Position numbers and translations under genes: made by a program. Below the pieces are notes generated by a model. That model did no database searches and was not told the origin of the DNA. It was given only the letters and a program-made list of their open reading frames with translations. Of a stretch of DNA of 7,269 nt, positions 1 through 5,471 are shown piece after piece. Origin of the DNA: JACKJP01 sp050186955 (lineage in GTDB: Bacteria; Pseudomonadota; Alphaproteobacteria; Rhizobiales; Tepidamorphaceae); NCBI GenBank assembly GCA_050186955.1, contig JBFWXZ010000159.1:1-7269 (forward strand). The letters are read 5' to 3'. Every line of letters starts with the position of its first letter. The first letter of the stretch is position 1.

Positions 1-287
1 CGGTTCAGGTTGCGCGAGGTGTCGACGACGATGCCGCTGTTGACCGTCTGGCCGCATTGCGAGGTGCCGCCGCCGCGCATGGTGACCGGCACGCCCTCGT
101 CGCGGGCGGCGGCGAGCGTCTCGGCGAGATCGGCGGCGTCGCGCGGCACGACCACCGCGGCGGGCATGATCTGGTAGATCGAGGCATCGGTGGCGTAGCG
201 GCCGCGCGCCGCGGCGTCGGTCATCACCTCGCCGCGCACGGCCCGCTTCAGGCGGCGCTCCAGCCCCGGCCTCAGAACTTCTCCCAT
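1..287 (-). CDS. FAD-linked oxidase, N-terminal part (likely FAD plus Fe-S 'YdiJ-like' dehydrogenase), cut by window edge
   Basis: The 95 visible codons read without a stop into the left window edge, so only the N-terminus is present. Residues 31-40 (YATDASIYQI), the VVVPRDAADL stretch (45-54) and RGGGTSQCGQTV (71-82) match the start of an FAD-binding-4 (PCMH/VAO-type) domain; the glycine-rich segment is the loop that holds the FAD pyrophosphate. From my knowledge of the families, RYATDAS and RGGGTSQCGQ are typical of large D-2-hydroxy-acid/D-lactate-type dehydrogenases that carry a C-terminal Fe-S domain; plain GlcD or D-lactate dehydrogenase is the alternative. The start at 287 fits where relatives begin and has an AGGAAG 12 nt upstream. 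An in-frame ATG at 338 would add 17 very basic residues and has no visible ribosome binding site. It is transcribed divergently from the aminotransferase and shares its control region. The family call is fairly sure; the substrate is unknown. Confidence 0.82.
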   Translation of the reverse strand, partial: MGEVLRPGLERRLKRAVRGEVMTDAAARGRYATDASIYQIMPAAVVVPRDAADLAETLAAARDEGVPVTMRGGGTSQCGQTVNSGIVVDTSRNLN

Positions 288-360
288 CCGTCTCGCCCGC
301 TTCCTTTTGCCGCTGCGCGGCGTTTTGCTGGTGCCCATGGCGGCCACACACGGCAGCCAC

Positions 361-390
361 ACTATGCCGGATGCGATCGCATCTTGACAG
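361..390 (-). promoter_or_regulatory. Possible promoter for the divergent FAD oxidase gene
   Basis: On the minus strand CTGTCA (385-390, four of six matches to TTGACA) is followed after 18 bp by CATAGT (361-366, four of six matches to TATAAT). The perfect palindrome 370-383 lies in the spacer. The -35 box overlaps the TTGACA of the opposite promoter, so the two would compete. Both boxes are weak and this is a guess from spacing and position. Confidence 0.3.
370..383. promoter_or_regulatory. Perfect 14-bp palindrome, candidate operator
   Basis: GATGCGATCGCATC is identical to its own reverse complement over all 14 bases. It abuts the TTGACA at 384-389. A protein dimer bound here would sit directly upstream of the -35 box of the plus-strand promoter and inside the spacer of the possible minus-strand promoter, so it could act on both divergent genes. 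The symmetry is seen directly; the operator role is inferred, and no regulator gene is in the window to pair with it. Confidence 0.5.
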
Positions 391-412
391 AATAATGCAT
401 TCATTATCCAAT
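384..412 (+). promoter_or_regulatory. Candidate promoter of the aminotransferase/TRAP operon
   Basis: A perfect TTGACA (384-389) is followed after 17 bp by TCCAAT (407-412, four of six matches to TATAAT). The strong -35 with a poorer -10 is common in alphaproteobacteria. Transcription would begin near 419, giving a leader of about 127 nt that contains the 16-bp repeats. This stretch is locally AT-rich in an otherwise very GC-rich window. Other -10 placements one or two bases away are possible. Confidence 0.5.
392..407. promoter_or_regulatory. AT-rich inverted repeat inside the promoter spacer
   Basis: ATAATG (392-397) and CATTAT (402-407) are perfect inverted repeats separated by 4 bp, with an AATGCATT palindrome (394-401) between and overlapping them. 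The element fills the region between the -35 and -10 boxes, the usual place for a repressor operator. It could equally be chance in an AT-rich patch. Confidence 0.35.
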
Positions 413-445
413 CGAAGGCAACAAGGGTCGTGCCACCGGCTTCGT

Positions 446-509
446 CCAGGGTATCGAGGTCCCAGGGTATCGAGGTCCCAGGGGATCGAAGTCCCAGGAG
501 ATCGAAGCC
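446..509 (+). repeat. Four tandem copies of a 16-bp unit in the operon leader
   Basis: The unit CCAGGGTATCGAGGTC occurs at 446-461 and, identically, at 462-477. Copy three (478-493) differs at two positions and copy four (494-509) at two more relative to copy three, so divergence grows toward the gene. A 16-bp period is not a multiple of three, which argues against coding. At two unit junctions GGG and CCC (or GGGA and TCCC) can form small hairpins in RNA. The array ends 20 bp before the Shine-Dalgarno of the aminotransferase and would lie in the 5' untranslated leader. It may bind a regulator, modulate translation, or simply be slippage-derived. Confidence 0.85.
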
Positions 510-529
510 GGCAGGCGGAACGGCGGTCA

Positions 530-536
530 GGGAGGA
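530..536 (+). promoter_or_regulatory. Ribosome binding site that fixes the GTG start of the aminotransferase
   Basis: GGGAGGA lies 9 nt before the GTG at 546 but 18 nt before the in-frame ATG at 555. The spacing favours GTG, and the same 9-nt spacing is seen before dctP. Confidence 0.7.
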
Positions 537-545
537 CCTGCGATA

Positions 546-1745
546 GTGAACACGATGCCGGGCAGGCATTTCCTGCAGATTCCGGGGCCGACAAACGTCC
601 CCGACCGCGTGCTGCGGGCGATGGACATGCCGACCATCGATCATCGCGGCCCCGAGTTCCAGGCGATGGCCGAGCGCGTGCTCTCCGGCATCCGCACCAT
701 CTTCCAGACCAAGAACCCCGTTGTGATCTACCCGGCCTCGGGCACCGGGGCCTGGGAGGCGGCGCTCGTCAACACGCTGGCCGCCGGCGACAAGGTGTTG
801 ATGTACGAGACCGGCCATTTCGCCACCCTGTGGAAAGGACTGGCGACGCGGCTCGGCCTGCAGCCGGAATTCCTCCAGGGCGACTGGCGCCACGGCGCCG
901 ATGCCGACGCCATCGAGGCGCGGCTGCGCGAGGACGCCGCCCACGAGATCAAGGCGGTCTGCGTCGTCCACAACGAGACCTCCACCGGCTGCGTTTCCCC
1001 CATCGCCGACGTGCGGCGGGCGATCGACGCGGCCGGTCACCCGGCGCTGCTGATGGTCGACACGATCTCCTCCCTCGGATCGGTCGACTTCCGCCACGAC
1101 GAATGGGGCGTCGACGTCACCGTCGGCGGCTCGCAGAAGGGGCTGATGCTGCCGCCGGGCCTTTCCTTCAACGCGATCTCCGACAAGGCGCTCGAGGCTT
1201 CCAGGAAGACCAGGATGCCGCGCTCCTACTGGGACTGGTCGGAGATGATCGCGATCAACTCCAAGGGGTTCTTCCCCTTCACGCCGGCGACGAACCTGCT
1301 CTACGGGCTCGACGAGGCGATCCGCATGATGCACGAGGAAGGCCTTGAGCAGGTCTTCGCGCGCCACCGCCGCCACGGCGAGGCGACGCGCCGCGCCGTC
1401 GAGGCCTGGGGCCTCGAGGTGCTGTGCGCGGAGCCGGCGCATTATTCGGGCTCGCTGACCGCGGTGCTGATGCCCGAGGGGCACAATGCCGACGAGTTCC
1501 GCAAGATTGTGCTCGACAATTTCAACATGTCGCTCGGCAACGGGCTGTCGAAGCTGGCCGGCAAGGTGTTCCGGATCGGCCATCTGGGGGACTTCAACGA
1601 TTTGATGCTGGCGGGTACGCTGGCCGGCGTCGAAATGGGACTTGCCGTCGCCGGCGTCCCGCACAAGCGCGGCGGCGTTCAGGCCGCGATGGACTACCTG
1701 TCGGAAAGAGCGGGGGCCAGGAAAGTTCCGCACGCCGCGGAATGA
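546..1745 (+). CDS. Class V PLP-dependent aminotransferase, serine-glyoxylate aminotransferase type
   Basis: The 399-residue protein is full length for the serine/alanine-glyoxylate aminotransferase group of fold-type I class V enzymes. These cytoplasmic enzymes move an amino group from serine, alanine or another donor to glyoxylate, giving glycine. It begins with IPGPTNVPDRVL (12-23). PASGTGAWE (63-71) is the phosphate-binding loop, HNETSTG (142-148) and D172 in VDTISSLGS contact the cofactor ring, and K198 in GGSQKGLMLPPG should form the Schiff base. R343 in VFRIGHLGD should bind the substrate carboxylate. VDTISS differs from the VDGVSS that I recall in methylotroph SgaA and in aspartate-glyoxylate aminotransferase BhcA, so the amino donor is open. 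It is the first gene of the likely operon, reads from GTG, and is followed by a 47-bp gap with only the dctP ribosome binding site. The family is secure; the exact substrate pair is not. Confidence 0.9.
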   Translation: MNTMPGRHFLQIPGPTNVPDRVLRAMDMPTIDHRGPEFQAMAERVLSGIRTIFQTKNPVVIYPASGTGAWEAALVNTLAAGDKVLMYETGHFATLWKGLATRLGLQPEFLQGDWRHGADADAIEARLREDAAHEIKAVCVVHNETSTGCVSPIADVRRAIDAAGHPALLMVDTISSLGSVDFRHDEWGVDVTVGGSQKGLMLPPGLSFNAISDKALEASRKTRMPRSYWDWSEMIAINSKGFFPFTPATNLLYGLDEAIRMMHEEGLEQVFARHRRHGEATRRAVEAWGLEVLCAEPAHYSGSLTAVLMPEGHNADEFRKIVLDNFNMSLGNGLSKLAGKVFRIGHLGDFNDLMLAGTLAGVEMGLAVAGVPHKRGGVQAAMDYLSERAGARKVPHAAE

Positions 1746-1792
1746 GGGAAGAAGCGCAAGAGATCGCTAAAACCAAGGGAGGACGAAGCGCC

Positions 1793-2764
1793 ATGAAAAT
1801 CAAAGCCTGTCTAACCGGTGCCGCGCTGGCGGCGCTGGCCGTTGCGCCCGCAAGCGCGCAGACGGTTCTCAAGTTCGGCCATGTCGGCGAGCCCGGCTCG
1901 CTGTTCGAGACCTCGGCGAACGAGTTCGCGCGGTGCGTCAACGACACCGGCAAGGCCGAGGTGCAGGTGTTCGGCTCCTCGCAGCTCGGCAAGGACCAGG
2001 AGCTGCTGCAGAAGCTGAAGCTCGGCCAGGTGCAGTTCGCCCTGCCGTCGTCGGTGATGAGCTCGGTGTCGGACACGTTCGGCGTCTTCGAGATGCCCTA
2101 CATCATCGTCGACCGCGACCACATGAAGCGGGTGACGACCGAGATGGGCGACGTCTTCAAGAAGGCGGCCGCCGACAAGGGCTACCAGATCCTCGGATTC
2201 TGGGAGAACGGCTTCCGCAACATCACCAACAATGTGCGGCCGATCAACAAGCCCGAGGACCTGAAGGGCATCAAGCTGCGCACGCCGAAGGGCGCCTGGC
2301 GGGTGAAGATGTTCCAGTCCTACGGCGCCAACCCGACGCCGATGGCATTCTCCGAGGTCTTCACGGCGCTCCAGACCGGCGTCATCGACGGCCAGGAGAA
2401 CCCGATGGCGCAGATCTGGTCGGCCAAGTTCCAGGAAGTGCAGAAGTATCTGTCGATGACCGGCCACGTCTACACGCCGGCCTACATCGCCACCTCGGTC
2501 GACCAGTACAATGGCTGGCCCGAGGACGTGCGCAAGGCGGTCGACGACTGCGCCGTCTCGACGCAGGACTTCGTCTACAAGACCGCCGCGACCCTCGACG
2601 AGGATCTCGTCGCCAAGGTCAAGGAAGGCGGCACCGAGGTGAACGAGGCGGACAAGGACGCGTTCATCGCCGCCTCCAAGGGCATCTATGACGAGTTCGC
2701 CTCGACCGTCGAGGGCGGGCAGGAACTCGTGGACTCGATCCAGAAGCTCGCCAAGGGCTCGTGA
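1793..2764 (+). CDS. dctP: TRAP transporter periplasmic solute-binding protein (DctP family)
   Basis: This 323-residue protein captures an organic acid in the periplasm and hands it to the DctQM permease. Residues 1-22 form a typical signal peptide: KIK, a hydrophobic core, then ASA before Q23. The mature part begins TVLKFGHVGEPGS. R163 in LKGIKLRTP is the conserved arginine that salt-bridges the substrate carboxylate in this family, and GANPTPMAFSEVFTALQTG (178-196) with VIDGQENP (197-204) is the other family hallmark. Two cysteines remain after processing (C48 and C253) and might form a disulfide. AAGGGAGGA ends 9 nt before the ATG at 1793. The reading frame is open further upstream, to 1424, but that part overlaps the aminotransferase in another frame, and only 1793 gives a proper signal peptide. 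It is followed by two hairpins before dctQ. The ligand cannot be read from sequence. Confidence 0.95.
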   Translation: MKIKACLTGAALAALAVAPASAQTVLKFGHVGEPGSLFETSANEFARCVNDTGKAEVQVFGSSQLGKDQELLQKLKLGQVQFALPSSVMSSVSDTFGVFEMPYIIVDRDHMKRVTTEMGDVFKKAAADKGYQILGFWENGFRNITNNVRPINKPEDLKGIKLRTPKGAWRVKMFQSYGANPTPMAFSEVFTALQTGVIDGQENPMAQIWSAKFQEVQKYLSMTGHVYTPAYIATSVDQYNGWPEDVRKAVDDCAVSTQDFVYKTAATLDEDLVAKVKEGGTEVNEADKDAFIAASKGIYDEFASTVEGGQELVDSIQKLAKGS

Positions 2765-2772
2765 TCTCCTGA

Positions 2773-2800
2773 GGCCGCGGCGGCGCCCGTCGCCGCGGCC
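2773..2800 (+). promoter_or_regulatory. Strong hairpin between dctP and dctQ
   Basis: GGCCGCGGCG (2773-2782) pairs perfectly with 2791-2800; one G-U and one C-G pair extend it to a 12-bp stem with a four-base loop. No T-run follows, so it is not a standard intrinsic terminator. Similar hairpins after binding-protein genes are known to protect the upstream mRNA 3' end or reduce read-through, which gives more binding protein than permease. That role is inferred here. Confidence 0.6.
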
Positions 2801-2811
2801 GAAAGTCCTGC

Positions 2812-2829
2812 CGGCGGCAGTCTCCGCCG
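2812..2829 (+). promoter_or_regulatory. Second, smaller hairpin between dctP and dctQ
   Basis: CGGCGG (2812-2817) and CCGCCG (2824-2829) form a 6-bp stem with a six-base loop. An overlapping alternative stem, CTGCC with GGCAG (2808-2820), is also possible. It may add to the effect of the stronger hairpin just upstream, or may be a by-product of GC richness. Confidence 0.3.
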
Positions 2830-2847
2830 TTCCCCGTTCCGGCATTT

Positions 2848-2853
2848 CGGGAG
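2848..2853 (+). promoter_or_regulatory. Ribosome binding site that fixes the GTG start of dctQ
   Basis: CGGGAG ends 9 nt before the GTG at 2863. The in-frame TTG at 2854 directly abuts this motif and would leave no spacer, so GTG 2863 is the better start. Confidence 0.6.
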
Positions 2854-2862
2854 TTGCCTGAC

Positions 2863-3396
2863 GTGCAAGCCTTCGCCCGCCTGCTCGGCGAGATCCTGAC
2901 CTGGGTCGTCATCACGCTGATGGTGACGCTCACGGTGGTGGTCGTCGTCGGCGTCGCCTACCGCAAATTCGGCGCCTCGCTGTCGTGGTACGACGAGGTC
3001 GCCTCGATCCTGCTCGCCTGGATCACCTATTACGGCGCGGCGCTCGCCGCGCTCAAACGCAGCCATATCGGCTTCGACGACGTGCTGCTGGCGCTGCCGC
3101 TGCCGATGCGCAGGATCGCCGTGATCGCCGCCGAATGCCTGGTCCTGCTGTTCTTCGGCCTGCTCGCCTGGGCGGGGCTGCGGGTCCTCGACGTGCTCGA
3201 GGGGACGACGCTCATCAGCCTCACCTGGGTGCCGGTGCAACTGACCCAGTCGGTCATCCCGATCGGCGCGGCGCTGTTCATCGTCGCCGAGCTGCTGAGC
3301 CTGCCGCAATACTGGGCCGACGTGATGGCCGGGCGCTCGACCGAGCACGCCGCCATGGCGCACGGCGCGACGCCATCCAGCGGCGAAAGGGGCTGA
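2863..3396 (+). CDS. dctQ: TRAP transporter small permease subunit (DctQ family)
   Basis: The 177-residue integral membrane protein is the small subunit that pairs with DctM in the inner membrane. Four hydrophobic segments are visible, at about residues 11-33, 46-64, 85-107 and 125-146, matching the four-helix DctQ fold. SWYDEVASILLAW (41-53), followed by YYGAALA and the short loop KRSHIGFD (65-72), is the family signature. The C-terminal tail after residue 150 is hydrophilic. The start chosen is GTG 2863, 98 bp after dctP. The stop lies 4 bp before dctM, so translation of the two permease genes is probably coupled. The family call is secure. Confidence 0.93.
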   Translation: MQAFARLLGEILTWVVITLMVTLTVVVVVGVAYRKFGASLSWYDEVASILLAWITYYGAALAALKRSHIGFDDVLLALPLPMRRIAVIAAECLVLLFFGLLAWAGLRVLDVLEGTTLISLTWVPVQLTQSVIPIGAALFIVAELLSLPQYWADVMAGRSTEHAAMAHGATPSSGERG

Positions 3397-3400
3397 CGCC

Positions 3401-4681
3401 ATGCTGTTGCTGTCGATCTTCCTCGCCCTGGTGGCGATGGTCTGCCTCAACGTCCCCATCGCCATCGCGCTGGCGCTGGCAGGCGTGCTCGGCCTCTATC
3501 TGACCGAGGGCCCGGGCAGCCTCGTGACCATCGCGCTCGACATGTATGACGGCGCGAACAAGTTCTCGCTGATCGCCATCCCGATGTTCGTGCTGGCCGG
3601 CGCGATCATGAACGCCACCGGCATCACGCAGCGCCTCATCGCCTTCGTCTCGGCGCTGATCGGCTTCGTGCGCGGCGGCCTGGCGATGGTCAATGTTGGC
3701 GTGTCGCTGTTCTTCGCCGAGATCTCCGGCTCCGCCGTCGCCGACGTGGCGGCGATGGGCTCGATCATGATCCCGGAGATGAAGAAGCGCGGCTATCCCG
3801 GCCCGTTCGCCGCCGCCATCACCTCCTCCTCGGCGTCGCTGGCGATCATCATCCCGCCGTCGATCCCGATGATCCTCTACGCGGTGTCGGCGGGAACCAG
3901 CGTCGAGCAGCTCTTCGTCGCCGGCCTCATCCCCGGCCTCATCGGCGCCGCCGGGCTGATGGGCGTCTCCTACTACTTCGCGTGGAAATACGATTTCCCG
4001 ACCGAGGCGGCCTTCAACATCCCGCAGCTCAAGCGCACCTTCATCGCGGCGCTGCCCGCCTTCTCGCTTCCCGTCATCATCCTCGGCGGCATCTTCGGCG
4101 GCTTCGTCACCGCCACCGAGGGCGCCGGCCTCGCCGTCGTCGCCGCGGTGGTGGTCGGCCTGTGGTATCGCGAGGTGGACTGGAAGCAGCTCAAGGAAGC
4201 GATGCTCGACGGCGGCATCCAGACCGCGGTGGTCATGCTGCTGGTCGCGGCCTCGGTGCTGATGGGCGGCTTCCTGACCCGCGCGCGGGTGCCGCAGGAG
4301 ATCGCCGCCGGAATCCTCGACATCACCACCAACCAGTTCCTGATCCTGGCGATCCTGAACGTCTTTTTCCTGATCATCGGCTTCTTCCTGCACTCGGCTG
4401 CCGCGATCATCCTCGTGGTGCCGATCATCATCCCGCTGATCGCGCAGGCCGGCATCGATCCGGTGCATTTCGGCCTGGTGGTGACGCTCAACCTCGCCAT
4501 CGGCCAGCAGACGCCGCCGGTCGCCAGCGTGCTGATCACCGCGTGCTCGATCGCCAAGGCCAATATCTGGGACGTCACCAGGGTCAACCTGCCGTTCATC
4601 GGCGTCTTGTTGGTGGTGCTGGTGCTGTGCACTTATGTGCCGGCCGTCCCGATGTTCCTGGTGGATCTGTTCTATCGATGA
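3401..4681 (+). CDS. dctM: TRAP transporter large permease subunit (DctM family)
   Basis: This 426-residue inner-membrane protein is the ion-coupled transport subunit and has the usual length. It is hydrophobic throughout. Seen in order are the N-terminal helices with CLNVPIAIALALAG (15-28), NATGITQRL (71-79), the half-hairpin segment ISGSAVADVAAMGS (108-121) with IPEMKKRGY, the SSSASLAIIIPPSIP stretch (142-156), ATEGAG (238-243), and GIDPVHFGLV followed by IGQQTPPVA (367-375). The two hairpin regions correspond to the sodium and substrate site of known TRAP structures. One oddity is HSAAAIILVVP at 331-341, where many DctM proteins have an aspartate (MDxTPA-like) in place of H331; I believe a known subfamily shares this. 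AAAGGGG ends 8 nt before the ATG. The stop overlaps the next start as ATGA. Confidence 0.94.
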   Translation: MLLLSIFLALVAMVCLNVPIAIALALAGVLGLYLTEGPGSLVTIALDMYDGANKFSLIAIPMFVLAGAIMNATGITQRLIAFVSALIGFVRGGLAMVNVGVSLFFAEISGSAVADVAAMGSIMIPEMKKRGYPGPFAAAITSSSASLAIIIPPSIPMILYAVSAGTSVEQLFVAGLIPGLIGAAGLMGVSYYFAWKYDFPTEAAFNIPQLKRTFIAALPAFSLPVIILGGIFGGFVTATEGAGLAVVAAVVVGLWYREVDWKQLKEAMLDGGIQTAVVMLLVAASVLMGGFLTRARVPQEIAAGILDITTNQFLILAILNVFFLIIGFFLHSAAAIILVVPIIIPLIAQAGIDPVHFGLVVTLNLAIGQQTPPVASVLITACSIAKANIWDVTRVNLPFIGVLLVVLVLCTYVPAVPMFLVDLFYR

Positions 4682-5469
4682 AATCCGACGAAAACGACGA
4701 GATCGTCTACGAGATACGCGGCGAGGCCGGCTGGATCACGCTGAACCGGCCGGAATCGCGCAATGCCCTCACCTTCGCGATGTACGAGCGGCTGGCGGAG
4801 ATCTGCGCCGGCGCGCGGCTCGGCGGCGCGGTCAAGGCGATCGTCGTCACCGGAGCCGGCGAGAAGGCCTTCGCCGCCGGCACCGACATGCGCCAGTTCC
4901 GCGGCTTCTCGAAGCCCGCGGACGCGCTCGCCTATGAGGAGAAGATCGACCGCGTGCTCGGCGCGGTGGAGGGCTGCGAGGTGCCGACCATCGCGGCGAT
5001 CTCCGGCGCCTGCACCGGCGGCGGGGCGGGGATCGCGGCGGCCTGCGACATCCGCATCGCCACCGCCGATCTCAAATTCGGCTTTCCCATCGCGCGCACC
5101 CTCGGCAACGCGCTGTCGATCTCCAACCTGTCGCGGCTGACCGCGCTCGCCGGGGCCGGGCGGGTAAAATACATGCTGCTGACCGCCGGCCTGATCGGCG
5201 CCGAACAGGCGATCGAGGCGGGGCTGATCTCGGAGATCGTGCAGGACCACGCGGCGCTGACGGAGCGCGCCGGCGAGCTTGCCGCGACGCTTGCCACCCA
5301 TGCGCCGATCACCATGCAGGCGACCAAGGAGGCGATGCGCCGGCTGCGCGTCGAGGGCGCCGGCGCCGACGACCACGACCTCATCGTCAAGGCCTATATG
5401 AGCGAGGACTTCAAGGAGGGCATGGAAGCCTTCCTCGGCAAGCGCAAGCCGGTCTGGAAGGGGCGGTAG
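4678..5469 (+). CDS. Crotonase/enoyl-CoA hydratase superfamily protein lacking both classical catalytic glutamates
   Basis: The 263-residue cytoplasmic protein has the crotonase fold: the N-terminal strand WITLNRPESRNAL (19-31), the first oxyanion-hole loop AFAAGTDM (64-71), and the second one in GACTGGGAG (110-118). These stabilise the thioester enolate of an acyl-CoA. In classical hydratases the glutamate pair sits in GGGCE and FGQPE (rat E144 and E164). Here the matching positions are G118 and I138 (GGGAG and FGFPI), so water addition by the usual mechanism is unlikely. The segment PIARTLGNALSISNLSRL (137-154) seems characteristic of a subclade, with R140 and N144 as possible replacement residues. 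It might be a lyase, decarboxylase, isomerase or thioester hydrolase. Its ATG overlaps the dctM stop by 4 bp and has only a weak GGTGGA 12 nt upstream, which suggests translational coupling. Superfamily certain, reaction unknown. Confidence 0.9.
   Translation: MKSDENDEIVYEIRGEAGWITLNRPESRNALTFAMYERLAEICAGARLGGAVKAIVVTGAGEKAFAAGTDMRQFRGFSKPADALAYEEKIDRVLGAVEGCEVPTIAAISGACTGGGAGIAAACDIRIATADLKFGFPIARTLGNALSISNLSRLTALAGAGRVKYMLLTAGLIGAEQAIEAGLISEIVQDHAALTERAGELAATLATHAPITMQATKEAMRRLRVEGAGADDHDLIVKAYMSEDFKEGMEAFLGKRKPVWKGR
5457..5463 (+). promoter_or_regulatory. Ribosome binding site for the GTG start of the CoA-transferase
   Basis: GAAGGGG lies inside the last codons of the crotonase gene and ends 8 nt before the GTG at 5472. 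This supports the GTG as the true start. Confidence 0.6.
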
Positions 5470-5471
5470 GC

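Noticed and set aside
446..509. CRISPR-like array
   Set aside because: Units are directly joined 16-mers with no spacers, far too short for a CRISPR repeat-spacer structure.
371..1348. Plus-strand open frame through the leader and into the aminotransferase
   Set aside because: Arg/Gly/Pro-rich shadow frame without a ribosome binding site. It crosses the 16-bp repeats out of any repeat phase and overlaps a clear gene.
546..1745. Identity as BhcA (aspartate-glyoxylate aminotransferase of the beta-hydroxyaspartate cycle)
   Set aside because: The neighbouring dehydratase, aldolase and iminosuccinate reductase genes of that cycle are absent, and VDTISS differs from the VDGVSS I recall for BhcA. 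Not excluded biochemically.
1424..1792. N-terminal extension of dctP, in frame and open back to 1424
   Set aside because: It would overlap the aminotransferase by over 300 bp and bury the signal peptide inside the protein; ATG 1793 has a strong ribosome binding site.
2773..2800. Intrinsic terminator after dctP
   Set aside because: The stem is strong but is followed by GAAAGTCCTG with no T-run, and dctQ and dctM continue as part of the same transporter.
1811..2845. Antisense open frame (344 codons, minus strand) across dctP
   Set aside because: Opposite-strand shadow of dctP, which has a clear signal peptide, ribosome binding site and family motifs.
3278..4468. Long antisense open frame (396 codons, minus strand) across dctM
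   Set aside because: The translation is dominated by D, R, H, E and G with no domain, which is the antisense shadow of a GC-rich gene. The plus strand has a complete DctM.
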